The position numbers and the translations under genes are program-made. A stretch of 64,000 nucleotides of DNA from Candidatus Nitrospira kreftii (GTDB taxonomy: Bacteria; Nitrospirota; Nitrospiria; Nitrospirales; Nitrospiraceae): assembly GCA_014058405.1 (NCBI GenBank), contig CP047423.1, positions 2,294,001 to 2,358,000 of the forward strand. Direction: 5' to 3'. This document shows, piece by piece, positions 46,133 to 56,118 of this stretch (positions within the stretch are counted from its first letter, which is position 1; each line of letters begins with the position of its first letter). The notes under the pieces are model-generated. The model was not told where the DNA came from, searched no databases, and saw nothing but the letters and a program-made list of their open reading frames with translations.

Positions 46133-49100
46133 CTACTTCTTGGCTTTCAGCGATGTCGCAGACGCTTTGGCCTTACCCGACGGCTTCTCAGCCGTTTTTA
46201 AGGGAGGAACTTGTGGCATTAACGGTTTGATCCGTTGGTCATCGACCGGGAGAACTTTGAACAGGCCCCACTGCCCTGCATTGGCATAGGCCGGTCGTTG
46301 ATTCTTCCATAAATAGTCACCCACGATCCTGTTTGGACCGCCGGCACCACCGGTAAGATGGGCATTGATGATTTCGGACCCCCCAAACTCCATGGTGCTC
46401 ACTTGATCAGCACCCTGCATGTACGGCTCATGTGGCCATTCATGTCCATCGATCGTAAACAGTTGCACCTGCTCACTGAAAGCACCCAGGACGTGAACGG
46501 CCACTGGGTCACCAACATGTGCCTGAAGCAGCGGAGTCGATGGCGTTTCCCCTGCTTTGACGCAAGCGAACACTTCAGGAATGTCACAGCCTTTTTCCAT
46601 CCGCCATGCCGTCGGCTCCGAGCGGTAGTTTACCGCCGTAATACCGGCCACCTGTTGGATATAGGGCATGAAGCTGACGCCGACGATGTTGTCCTCGTCC
46701 TGGAACATCAACGAGAAGTCTCGATAATTCTTCCGGTTATCGTTGCCCGGAATAGTCCGGTCAACGAGCACATCGGCACGCCAACTGCTCTTCATCGTAA
46801 TATCCTCGCCAGTCACTGGGTCTCGATAGCGAGAGCCCTTCGGACCAACGATGATAGAACCAAAGAGCCCGTTCCGTGGATTCTCCACGACGTTCCCCCA
46901 ATCCTGAATCAACGCAGCAAGTTCGCCATATTCAGGGTGAGCATAGTACGTGTAGGTCTTGCGCTCACCGGGACCAACAGTTTGGTCACCAGGATTGTTG
47001 CCCACATTGGCACCGAACGAGTCCTTCGGGTCAAACGCCATCATGTCGACGTGGAACCCTGCGCGATCCTTGGCCATCTCATTTTTTAGATTAATCTTTA
47101 CACAATCACCGACATTGACGTGCAAAGTCAGCGGGCTCGGCTTGAGTTCTCCGGCCTTGACCCGCCCACGATCTCCGTCGAGCACATACATCTTGCCCTG
47201 CTCGTTGCCGAAGACCATCTTCCGCTCAAGATCGACTTCCATCACACCAGGCGCCCCTTCATTGTACCGAATCTGTTGATCGACCGCGGAGACATTGAAC
47301 GACTTCACCGGCGCATCAGCCGGACACACCGACGGAGCAGACTTTTGAATCTGCTCATGTCCAGGCAACGGCTTCAGATCTCCCTGCATTTCATCGAACA
47401 CTCGGAACAGACCCCAGCTGCCTTCCGCAAAATGCGACGCACGACCGCTGTAGTAGAGATAGTCGCCCGCCTGCTTTTGCGGACCACCAGCCGCTGGAAT
47501 AGCCGGATCATACCGCTCACCGATCACCAAATGGACCGTACTGCGCGGCATGGCATCCTTTCCGTACCGTTCCATCGGGAACCAATGTCCGGTCACGTGC
47601 CAGGTATGCACTTCATTGGCAGACCCAACGAGCGCCCGCACAAGAATCGGGTCACCGAGGTACGCCCGTAGCAATGGCGTCCCTGGATCACCATGAATTC
47701 CGGAGACGAACAGTTTGGACGGGTCAGGATTGTTGGCAAGTCGCACGCTCAACGGCTCCACACGCATGCCATAGCCGCTCCCCGTCGTGGCCTCACCCCC
47801 GTTCAAAAACCACATGGCAGACTTATTGATTTTCTCAGGGAATTGATGCGATGGGGGTCCATCCACCGTCACGGCATTCATCTTTGCTTGAGGATTGTCT
47901 GTCGTGATCAGCTCCGCCGTTCGGGCGTTGCTGTCCATGATATGCATCATGACTTCGCGGAAACTCCCACGAATATGAGCAGACACCGGTTCCAGCGTAT
48001 GGATGTCCGCGATGGGGCCGCTCCGGATTTCTTTCCCGGTCACCGGATCATGATAGGTCGACCGTGGCGGCTCAGTGATGAAAGCCGAGAAGAGGCCATG
48101 GCCCCAGGTATCGGTACCAAACACATGATCATGCCAGTACACGGTGCCGAGATCCGCATCCACATACCAGCGCTCACGGATGAACTCCACGCTGGCAATG
48201 TCATTCTTCTTGTGCCCGTGTTTCAACGGCGCATCGAAGGTGATGGTCTTGCCGTTGATGGTCTTAATCCGTGCCACCTCGAAGAACTTCGGATCATCCA
48301 TCCCAACCCCAAGTTCCGTGTTCACATGGAACTTGGACGTATCCGCGACGGTGATGCTCCGGGCCCCGGCCTTGGTATCTGCCGTCAACACCGTGTTGCC
48401 TGGGAGCGGCATACCCTTGTCCGGTTGTGGGTCTTTCAGCATCGTGAACGCCCTGAGAGACATGTCGTACGAGAAGCCGATCGTAGGACCATCGGACGCA
48501 CTCGTATCGAACTGGAAGAAATGCGGATGGAGGTTGATCTTGTTCGACCATCCAGTGCGCGCATCGTCAGGAATTTCATTCTTGAAGATGACATCTACGC
48601 AATCATACACGTTGCCGCGAATGACCAGCGGCACTTGTTTATCTGGATTCTTCCGAACTTCTGCCTCCTCTTCATGGAGAACATAAATCATCCCGATGGG
48701 ATCCACGAGCGCCGGTGTGTTTGCCGTTGCTGGTTTCAGGGTGATTGGGAGAGTAATGGAATGGATCGTAAAGTATTTCCGCGGAGCATTGTCCGGACAC
48801 AAGCTCCATGGACCCTGCGCTCCTGGCTTCGGTGGCTCCGTATCTCTCGTCCCATCTTCTCGAACACGAAACGGTTCTAGCCAGGGTGCGCCACCGTGGT
48901 TCGGCGCAAAGGGTGGACGCTTTCCGAGGTGCGGACGCAACCAGGGGAACGCAAGCTTACCCGTTTGTGGATCAAACGTGATCGGCAGGCGCTTCAGAGG
49001 AGCAGGCGAGACATAGTCCGCCCACTTATGCGGAGTTTCCGGCTCATTCAGCGCTAACGCGCCTTCCCACTTCCAGTTCACCACCGTTGGATCGTTGGCC

Positions 49101-50878
49101 TTGGCTTGCTTCACTTGATCCTCTGTTTTACCAGGCAATCCCTGCGGAGGAAGCATGTACTCCACCCAATCCTTGATGGAGACCTTGACTGGATTGGCTT
49201 TCCAATCCGTCTTGTCCTTGGTGATCTCATACTTCTTGCCGCCGTACCAATCGACCGTGGTGCCGACCAGCTTATCGGAGCTGATCGCAGCTTTAATCTT
49301 GCCTTGCCGATCCGGTAGCTCGACAAGGGGCTTCATCACATCGGTCTGGAATCCGGGAGACTGCAATGTGTTGTACACGCGCCAGAATCCCCACATGCCC
49401 GTGACATAGTGCTGTGGAATATGGCAGTGGAATACGAATTCGCCGGCCAATGCTTGCAACCCGCCGGATCCGCCCTCGATCACCTCATCATAGATTTCCG
49501 AGGGACCGATCGACTGCACGTCTAACCGATCGGAGGTGTCGTTGATCAGAGGGAACTTGACGGGACCATTCTTCGACAGGGTCGGATCCAATTTACTGGT
49601 GCCGGGCTGTCTTGCCCAGCGGATCGACCCACCGTGGAGGTGGTGAGAATGGACGATCTCTGACCCGCCGACCATCCGGAACTTCGCTGGGTCGCCCAGA
49701 TAGGAGCGTGGAATCGTCGTGGCTGGGTCACCGAATGTATAGGAGCCATAGCCCTGAGATTCATCAGCAAAGCCTACCAGATGCTCTTGCATCTCCAATC
49801 GAGTGCCATGCGGCTCACTCCGGTAGTTGAGCAACCGGGCCGCAGGCCGATAGGTGTCGGTATGGGGATCGCGCTGGGGCAGCATATCCCCTTTACGATC
49901 CAACAAGCGAAATGTCTCATCGCCGGCTTCATGATAAAAAATCACAAACTCTCGGAAGTCTGACCCGTTCGCCACATCGATCATGGCTTCCCAACCGCTC
50001 TTCATGTCTTCACCCGTGAAGGGACTCAGGAAACGTGACCCTCGCGGCTCAACCACGAGGGAGCCGAGCAGTCCGAGCGAATACTGATCTCTCGTGGCAT
50101 GACTATGAAAAGCATGCCCTCCTTCCTGCGTATCCGGCTGGATATACCACTCGAATTCTCCAGTTTTTCCCGACGGTACCAGTGCATCCGGGTTATTGGC
50201 TGTCGCCGGTTTTCCATTACTGGCCACCAACATCTGGGATCCATTGATGATCATATTGGTGGGTTCACCTTCGATCTGATTCCGAAGGATCACCCGCAGA
50301 CAGTCTCCCTGATTTGCTCGGATCACCAAAGGCTGAATTAAATCACCCTGCAAGCCGTTGGACACCGCACCCTCGGCGAACGTCGGATCCTCACTCTCTC
50401 GTGCCGCCTTATTCTTCGCTTCTTCTTCACGCACCCCGGCCACGTTCTCGGTGAGCACATACATGAAGCCGGGGTAAAAATCTCCGAACCGATTGACCGT
50501 GATTTCAACGTTCATCGCAGTCACATCGTAGGAACGGACTGGTGCGTTGGCTTGGCATCGGCCGCCCTGCGTCACCTTCACCTTGTCCATGTCATCCGCG
50601 ACGAGCAAGATCCCTTGCTGCATCGCATGGGCACTCGCTCCCTGGAATGGCCCTCGTGTTTGAACCTGCCGCTCGATCTGCTCAATAGCCTTTGTCATCT
50701 TGTCCTGAAGAATAGGACCGGCCTGCGCATGGACCGGTTTCACCACATCTCCCGTTGCAGACTGAGAAACATGAGCATCGTGAGACATGATTGCCCCTGC
50801 CGGCAGCGCCCCAGCCAAGAATAAAAAGGCCGTGAGCCCGCAGACCGCTGACTGAACCCACTTTGTTGACTCACCCAT
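46133..50878 (-). CDS. giant multicopper-oxidase-like protein (1581 residues)
   Basis: An exported protein with a signal peptide (SAVCGLTAFLFLAGALPAGA) and about six to eight cupredoxin domains in three repeated blocks. Block 1 has GGHAFHSHATRDQYSLG near residue 255, EIVHSHHLHGG near 411 and VFHCHIPQHYVTGMWG near 486; the last is a full type 1 copper site (Cys, His at +5, Met at +10). Block 2 has NLHPHFFQF near 784, VYWHDHVFGTDTWGHG near 919 and VHTWHVTGHWF near 1094, but no HCH. Block 3 is degenerate (GDYLWKNQRP). Substrate unknown: large oxidases of this size oxidise metals or other small donors with oxygen. The ATG at 50878 follows AAGGAGGAGG. A sigma-54 promoter and activator lie upstream. 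Confidence 0.88.
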   Translation of the reverse strand: MGESTKWVQSAVCGLTAFLFLAGALPAGAIMSHDAHVSQSATGDVVKPVHAQAGPILQDKMTKAIEQIERQVQTRGPFQGASAHAMQQGILLVADDMDKVKVTQGGRCQANAPVRSYDVTAMNVEITVNRFGDFYPGFMYVLTENVAGVREEEAKNKAARESEDPTFAEGAVSNGLQGDLIQPLVIRANQGDCLRVILRNQIEGEPTNMIINGSQMLVASNGKPATANNPDALVPSGKTGEFEWYIQPDTQEGGHAFHSHATRDQYSLGLLGSLVVEPRGSRFLSPFTGEDMKSGWEAMIDVANGSDFREFVIFYHEAGDETFRLLDRKGDMLPQRDPHTDTYRPAARLLNYRSEPHGTRLEMQEHLVGFADESQGYGSYTFGDPATTIPRSYLGDPAKFRMVGGSEIVHSHHLHGGSIRWARQPGTSKLDPTLSKNGPVKFPLINDTSDRLDVQSIGPSEIYDEVIEGGSGGLQALAGEFVFHCHIPQHYVTGMWGFWRVYNTLQSPGFQTDVMKPLVELPDRQGKIKAAISSDKLVGTTVDWYGGKKYEITKDKTDWKANPVKVSIKDWVEYMLPPQGLPGKTEDQVKQAKANDPTVVNWKWEGALALNEPETPHKWADYVSPAPLKRLPITFDPQTGKLAFPWLRPHLGKRPPFAPNHGGAPWLEPFRVREDGTRDTEPPKPGAQGPWSLCPDNAPRKYFTIHSITLPITLKPATANTPALVDPIGMIYVLHEEEAEVRKNPDKQVPLVIRGNVYDCVDVIFKNEIPDDARTGWSNKINLHPHFFQFDTSASDGPTIGFSYDMSLRAFTMLKDPQPDKGMPLPGNTVLTADTKAGARSITVADTSKFHVNTELGVGMDDPKFFEVARIKTINGKTITFDAPLKHGHKKNDIASVEFIRERWYVDADLGTVYWHDHVFGTDTWGHGLFSAFITEPPRSTYHDPVTGKEIRSGPIADIHTLEPVSAHIRGSFREVMMHIMDSNARTAELITTDNPQAKMNAVTVDGPPSHQFPEKINKSAMWFLNGGEATTGSGYGMRVEPLSVRLANNPDPSKLFVSGIHGDPGTPLLRAYLGDPILVRALVGSANEVHTWHVTGHWFPMERYGKDAMPRSTVHLVIGERYDPAIPAAGGPQKQAGDYLYYSGRASHFAEGSWGLFRVFDEMQGDLKPLPGHEQIQKSAPSVCPADAPVKSFNVSAVDQQIRYNEGAPGVMEVDLERKMVFGNEQGKMYVLDGDRGRVKAGELKPSPLTLHVNVGDCVKINLKNEMAKDRAGFHVDMMAFDPKDSFGANVGNNPGDQTVGPGERKTYTYYAHPEYGELAALIQDWGNVVENPRNGLFGSIIVGPKGSRYRDPVTGEDITMKSSWRADVLVDRTIPGNDNRKNYRDFSLMFQDEDNIVGVSFMPYIQQVAGITAVNYRSEPTAWRMEKGCDIPEVFACVKAGETPSTPLLQAHVGDPVAVHVLGAFSEQVQLFTIDGHEWPHEPYMQGADQVSTMEFGGSEIINAHLTGGAGGPNRIVGDYLWKNQRPAYANAGQWGLFKVLPVDDQRIKPLMPQVPPLKTAEKPSGKAKASATSLKAKK

Positions 50879-51290
50879 ACGTTTCGCCTCCTCCTTAGGA
50901 TCCAACATTCCGATTCGTCACTGTACTGATGTCAATCATCTCGTTATGAGTCTGGTAGGGCCCGATTGTCACCGGATGGTTTTCGAGGAGGTCGGTCCTT
51001 TCGTTCCCAGTTCCCCACCAGCCAGGTCAGACACTTGATCACACACAAATCGCTTGATCTCGTGCAGTGGGATGGAGCAAATTCCATTCCTAGCGATCTC
51101 GAGACGAATCAACCGACTATTTCGAGTGATTTTTACCAGAGCACTGTGTGAGACGAAGCGCATTTGGGGCACAGTCGCCCCATAGCTTGCGCATTACCTA
51201 TCAAAGTGTCTGATTAGAAAGATGATTGTGATGGATACCGTAAGACAGGAAATGGGGAGGAGATGCCCCATTTAAAAGCAGCTCGCACGA
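50879..51290. other. regulatory region of the large oxidase
   Basis: No gene. Contains the ribosome-binding site of the oxidase and a sigma-54 promoter candidate (51076-51092). Leader of about 180 bp. The rest, up to the regulator stop, could hold activator sites, but no clear palindrome stands out. Confidence 0.45.
51076..51092 (-). promoter_or_regulatory. candidate sigma-54 promoter for the large oxidase
   Basis: On the minus strand TAGGAATGGAATTTGCTC has GG and GC separated by exactly ten bases, with TTT before the GC and T after. The -24 part (AGGAATG) is weaker than consensus. It is about 200 bp before the oxidase start and 200 bp beyond a sigma-54 activator gene. Confidence 0.5.
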
Positions 51291-52706
51291 TCAGAATGAT
51301 CCACGCAAGCCATGCTTCTTGACCATCCGCTCAATCGTTTTGCGATCCACACCCGCTTCACGCGCCGCTCGACTCATATGCCCATCGTTGCGTTTGAGCA
51401 GCTCTAAGAGAAATTCCCGCTCAAATGCTTCCACGGCTTGTTGCTTCGCCTGTTTAAATGATGCGCCTTCCGGTGGCAACACATCTTTTTCAGTTGACTG
51501 CACAAGACGTTCGGGGAGATGCTCGCTCCTGACCATGGCACCGTCGACCAACACCGCCGCGCGCTCCATGACATTCTGCAACTCCCGTACATTCCCAGGC
51601 CAAGAATATCGCATCAGGATATCAGCTGCCGACGAGGCGATGGTCGGGACCGCATGACCGTCGGATCGAACCCGTTGCGCAAACCTGGTCAAAAATTCAT
51701 TGGCTAGGAGAAGAATATCTCCTCCGCGTGATCGGAGAGGCGGAAGCATGATGGAAATGACGTTCAGTCGATAATAGAGATCGTGCCGAAACGTCCCTTG
51801 TTTACATTGCTCTTCGAGGTCTTGGTTGGAGGCGGCAATCACGCGAACATCTACAGGGGTCAGACGAATCCCCCCCACGCGACGCACATGTCGTTCTTGT
51901 AACACGCGCAAGAGACGAGCTTGAAGATTCGCAGTCATCCCGCTGACTTCGTCAAGAAAGATGGTTCCTCCGTTTGCCGCCTCAAATAGACCAGACTTCG
52001 CGACATGTGCCCCGGTAAACGCTCCCTTCTCATGACCGAACAGTTCAGATTCTAAGAGCGAGTCCGGCAGCGAGGCGCAATCCAACGGAATAAACGGGCG
52101 GTCTCCACGAAGACTCGCTTCGTGAATCAAGCGAGCAACCATTTCCTTTCCGGTCCCGCTCTCTCCATAGACAAGCACGTTAGAATCCGTCGGAGCCACC
52201 CGGTTGATCAGCTTCACGACCTCATGCATTGCCGGGCTATTCCCCACTAACCGTCCGGTTTGTTCTGACCATCGGACTTGTGCTTGTCCGGAAGATACGT
52301 CGGCAAAGTATGGTGGCGCATCTCCACCGCCGGACGTCTTGCTATCGAACGCCCGCCGCGCTACCTGGATGAGCTCATCGCTGGTAAAGGGTTTCGTGAT
52401 GTAATCAAACGCGCCGTGCCGCATCGCTGTCACTGCCGTCTCAACCGTTGCATGGGCGGTCAACAACACGACCTGCACGGACGGATCCGTTCGTTTGGCG
52501 GCAGCCAACACTTCGATTCCATCGAATATCGGCATTCGCAGGTCCGTCAACACAAGACCGGGGCGCTCGCGCTCGATCAGTTTGACTGCCTCAGTTGGAT
52601 CGGAGGACACCACGCAATCGAACGGCACGCGACTGAGAATTCTTCGACAGTTTTCCAGGGCCTCTATTTCGTCATCGACTATGAGAACTTTGCCTGCGAT
52701 TCCCAT
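51291..52706 (-). CDS. sigma-54-dependent response regulator (NtrC family)
   Basis: A 471-residue activator: receiver domain with the phospho-Asp in VLTDLRMPIF, AAA+ domain with GESGTGKE, intact GAFTGA loop and IFLDEVSG, and a Fis-type helix-turn-helix (MSRAAREAGVDRKTIERM). Its start overlaps the end of the kinase gene by 28 bp, so the two are a cognate, co-translated pair. The large oxidase gene downstream has a possible sigma-54 promoter, making it a likely target. Confidence 0.92.
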   Translation of the reverse strand: MGIAGKVLIVDDEIEALENCRRILSRVPFDCVVSSDPTEAVKLIERERPGLVLTDLRMPIFDGIEVLAAAKRTDPSVQVVLLTAHATVETAVTAMRHGAFDYITKPFTSDELIQVARRAFDSKTSGGGDAPPYFADVSSGQAQVRWSEQTGRLVGNSPAMHEVVKLINRVAPTDSNVLVYGESGTGKEMVARLIHEASLRGDRPFIPLDCASLPDSLLESELFGHEKGAFTGAHVAKSGLFEAANGGTIFLDEVSGMTANLQARLLRVLQERHVRRVGGIRLTPVDVRVIAASNQDLEEQCKQGTFRHDLYYRLNVISIMLPPLRSRGGDILLLANEFLTRFAQRVRSDGHAVPTIASSAADILMRYSWPGNVRELQNVMERAAVLVDGAMVRSEHLPERLVQSTEKDVLPPEGASFKQAKQQAVEAFEREFLLELLKRNDGHMSRAAREAGVDRKTIERMVKKHGLRGSF

Positions 52707-54712
52707 ACGTTTTCCTCAACCATTCCGCTATGGCTAAAAGCAGGCATCGCCACGACAAACTGCGCGCCCGTTTCCCCATTCTTTGCCTCGATCCGCCCAC
52801 GGTGATCGGACACGATCCCATACGTCAAGAACAGACCGAGTCCCGTCCCTTGCCCACCCGACTTTGTACTGAAAAATGGGTCGAACACTCGGCCGATGAT
52901 CTCGCATGGGATCCCAGGACCGTTATCTGCTACCGTGATCTCAACCCAAGATTGCCCCTCCATCTGAAACGCCCGTGTCTGGATCGAGACGATACCACGC
53001 GCACCAAGGGGACTGACCGCATCAATGGCATTGTTGATCAGATTGAGGATCACCGTCTCTAATCGATCACGATCGCCCATGATCGGAGGGAGCGACGACG
53101 CCAGCAGCTGCACAAGCCGAACAGAAAGGGCTGATACCCTTTCACCTGCAATAGCGAGGCTTGAACGGACCACGCTATTGACATCGATCGGCTTGAGAGT
53201 CGACACCGTCCCGCGCGAAAAAGTCAGAATGCTTCTCGTCACCCGTACAATACGTTCGGCCTGCGCTCGGACCGCCAAAAGATCACGCCTCACCTCGGCG
53301 GGCAGCAGAGAGCGAGACGCATCGGCCTCCATACATTCGATGCGATTTAAAATAATCCCAAGAGGATTGTTGATCTCATGTGCGATCCCACTTGCGACTT
53401 TACCCAACGAGGCCAGCCGCTCGGCCAACTCCAGACTTCTCATGTGTCTGGTGATTTCCTGTGTCTTTTCCTCCACGCGACGGGCCAGGTCCTGATTCAG
53501 TCCTTCAAGCTCAGCGCGCGACGCCTGCAACCGATCCGCCATCCGATGGACGGCCACGGCCAGTTCTTCAAATTCATCACCCGTATGGATGTGAAGCGGA
53601 CGATCATAGGTCCCCTGACTAATTGCCTCAACACCGGCTTGCAACAGCTGAATCGGACGGGCAATGCGCGCGGCGACATACCGCCCAATGGCCCATAGGA
53701 GCCCCAGCATGACAAGCCCAATGATGGCCAGATTTCGTAGTTGATCACGGATCGGCGCATAACTCTCCGCGGGCTGTTGTCGGACAAACACATGCCATGG
53801 ATTGTCCGGCAATCGAAGCTGAGCAACCGGCGCATACCCCACAACCGTATCGGTTGCGCCATGCCCATCATCTTCTGCAATTCCCCACCCCGGCTGCGAA
53901 GACACAATCATCGTCATCAGCTGACCCGGGATACGATGGGCTTGCCGAGGGAGAATCGGACAGACCAGAGGATTCCCTGCGTCGTCATACAACATGGCAT
54001 GCCCCGTCTGTCCGATGCGAATTTCCTTAATCATGGCGAAGAGGGTATCGAATCGGTAGGAGGCTTTGACCGCTCCGATGACCACCCGTTGCCGTTCGTC
54101 AAGAATCGGCACGGCGATATCAATCGTTTCTTCTGATGTTCGAAATGACCCCTCTTGAGCCGGTATCAAGCTACTGACATACACCTGATCGCCGCTTCCA
54201 GCCACGACGGCTTTCCACCACGGTTCATCACCAAAATAGAAATGGTCGGGATCGGAGCTGGCGGCCACCAGGGCCCCGTGCTGATCCGCAATGAGCAGGC
54301 CGATGACTTTATCTCCCCCCCGAACTTTCGTTTCCAGCAAAAAGCGGGAGAGCTCCAAATCCAACAGATGCCCACCGCGCTTATCCCCCACTTGCCACAG
54401 CTGGGCCCGCTCCCCAATGACACGCTGCGCGCTGCTCATGTCCATGGGATAAGAACGATTGGCAGCCTCAACAGGCTGACGAACACGTAACGGAGCCGAT
54501 CCCAGTAGTCGAACAGCTTGTACTTCGCTCTGGACCAACATCGTCACTCGATCGGCGGCTTGGATCGCTACGGCTTGCAGATTCCCTCCGATGACATCGC
54601 GGAGGGACTGCATTCCCGAGACATACGCGAGAATGAGTCCGATCACCAAGGGAATACATCCCACCAGTACAATGGCCCATACGATTCTTCCACGAATGGT
54701 CCGCATCCTCAT
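52679..54712 (-). CDS. membrane sensor histidine kinase with Cache domain
   Basis: A 677-residue kinase. TM1 (IVWAIVLVGCIPLVIGLILAY) and TM2 (NLAIIGLVMLGLLWAIGRYV) frame a periplasmic dCache-type domain of about 280 residues (LLIADQHGALVAASSDPDHF, AVPILDERQRVVIGAVKASY). HAMP, a phospho-acceptor His in GIAHEINNPLG, and the ATPase motifs DNGPGIP and GTGLGLFLTYG follow. The extracytoplasmic sensor suits a system acting in the periplasm. The ATG at 54712 has AGGAGG before it. It is followed by its response regulator. Confidence 0.92.
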   Translation of the reverse strand: MRMRTIRGRIVWAIVLVGCIPLVIGLILAYVSGMQSLRDVIGGNLQAVAIQAADRVTMLVQSEVQAVRLLGSAPLRVRQPVEAANRSYPMDMSSAQRVIGERAQLWQVGDKRGGHLLDLELSRFLLETKVRGGDKVIGLLIADQHGALVAASSDPDHFYFGDEPWWKAVVAGSGDQVYVSSLIPAQEGSFRTSEETIDIAVPILDERQRVVIGAVKASYRFDTLFAMIKEIRIGQTGHAMLYDDAGNPLVCPILPRQAHRIPGQLMTMIVSSQPGWGIAEDDGHGATDTVVGYAPVAQLRLPDNPWHVFVRQQPAESYAPIRDQLRNLAIIGLVMLGLLWAIGRYVAARIARPIQLLQAGVEAISQGTYDRPLHIHTGDEFEELAVAVHRMADRLQASRAELEGLNQDLARRVEEKTQEITRHMRSLELAERLASLGKVASGIAHEINNPLGIILNRIECMEADASRSLLPAEVRRDLLAVRAQAERIVRVTRSILTFSRGTVSTLKPIDVNSVVRSSLAIAGERVSALSVRLVQLLASSLPPIMGDRDRLETVILNLINNAIDAVSPLGARGIVSIQTRAFQMEGQSWVEITVADNGPGIPCEIIGRVFDPFFSTKSGGQGTGLGLFLTYGIVSDHRGRIEAKNGETGAQFVVAMPAFSHSGMVEENVWESQAKFS

Positions 54713-54858
54713 CGAGGCCTCCTGCGAGAATGCCATATTTTACCCATCGTCAGCGGGAAAACTCCATGGGGCAGAATATCAGAAGGGACGCCTGTACCGA
54801 CCTTCTGAAAACACGAGATTCTGCAACAGAACAAGGAATCAGGGCGATCCTACGCCGT

Positions 54859-55902
54859 CTACTTTTCTCCCCCACCTAACACCACATGAAACGTCAGATC
54901 CGCATCGACTCGGCGAACTTTAACGGCAACCTCTTGGCCCGGGGTGGTGCGCTCGATCAGATAGTTTTTTAACTGGGCACCATCCACAATTTCCGTATTC
55001 TCTATTGCCAGCAGGATATCGTGCTTTTGAATACCTGCCGTCTTCGCCGGCTCCGCGACATCCTTCACCGCCATTCGCAACTTCGTCCCATCTTTCACCG
55101 ACGTCATATGGATCCCCAGTTTCGAGAACAGAAGCGGCTTCCCTGAAAGAGCGGCTTGGACGATACGCTCGGCGAGGCTTCCCGGAATGGCAAAAGCCAT
55201 GCGGCTACAGTACGCCTGGGTCTCTTCTTTATCCGTTTGAATGACCGCATGGAGAATACCGACAACTTCTCCTTGGGCATTGAACAGTCCACCTCCGGAG
55301 TTTCCACTGCAGACCGACAGGTCTGCCTGAATCAGTCGAGTATCGACGGTTTGCAGGAACGTGTTGGTATTGCCGAGCCTCCCAAAGGCCATCGTGGGCC
55401 CCCAGCCAAGCGGATAACCGACCGTGAAGACCTCCATTCCCGGTAAAACGTCCTCCGTCGAAAAGGATGTCTCAACCTGCAGTTTAGAGCGATGCTGTTC
55501 GACAATCCGATACACAACCGCATCCATAAATGCGCTATCCCCCACGAGGTCGGCGGAAAGCTCATGGAAATCATGCGTCAGTAGGCGGATCTGTTTCTGA
55601 ATGATCGTCCCTCCCGAGAGATCATGCTTTTCCGCGGCATGTCTTGCCGTAATCACATAGCCATCTCGTAAGTGAACCCCTGTTCCTCGGACTGCAATTT
55701 TTCCGGGCCTTTCCGGCACGCGCTGGTCCTGAGTCTCCGCCAGAATCCCCACCGTCACGTGCTTCGCTCGAAGAAATGCGTCCTGGCTGAGCGGCGAGAC
55801 TTCAGCTCTGACCTCGAGACTTGGCACCAATAATGTGGCCACACTCACGACACACGCGAATAGGCCCATGAACCGAACCGGCGCACAGACGAGATGACTC
55901 AT
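54859..55902 (-). CDS. periplasmic trypsin-like serine protease with PDZ domain
   Basis: A 347-residue exported protease. The signal peptide ends at about LEVRA. The catalytic triad is seen as His in ITARHAAE, Asp in SAFMDAVVYR and Ser in SVCSGNSGGGLF. One PDZ domain (about residues 255-340: AVKDVAEPAKTAGIQKHDILLAIENTEI) follows. This resembles DegP/DegQ but is shorter, with a single PDZ. Its place in the copper-protein cluster suggests quality control or processing of exported proteins. It lies upstream of the kinase in the same direction. Confidence 0.87.
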   Translation of the reverse strand: MSHLVCAPVRFMGLFACVVSVATLLVPSLEVRAEVSPLSQDAFLRAKHVTVGILAETQDQRVPERPGKIAVRGTGVHLRDGYVITARHAAEKHDLSGGTIIQKQIRLLTHDFHELSADLVGDSAFMDAVVYRIVEQHRSKLQVETSFSTEDVLPGMEVFTVGYPLGWGPTMAFGRLGNTNTFLQTVDTRLIQADLSVCSGNSGGGLFNAQGEVVGILHAVIQTDKEETQAYCSRMAFAIPGSLAERIVQAALSGKPLLFSKLGIHMTSVKDGTKLRMAVKDVAEPAKTAGIQKHDILLAIENTEIVDGAQLKNYLIERTTPGQEVAVKVRRVDADLTFHVVLGGGEK

Positions 55903-56118
55903 TCGACAATCCTTTCGAACCGTCCATCATCATGGACCACAATGAAATAGAATCAGCTGTTGTTCTCCCTGAAATCTTGCCAGCATACCGCATCACTCTT
56001 GTTTAATTCAGCCCTCATGAACACGTATCGAGGCTCTCCGCCTCCCTTGTAAGCCGTGGAACCTGAGCTTATAGTCTCACACAAAACGAGTCCTCATGAA
56101 CATCCCGGACAGCGCTTG

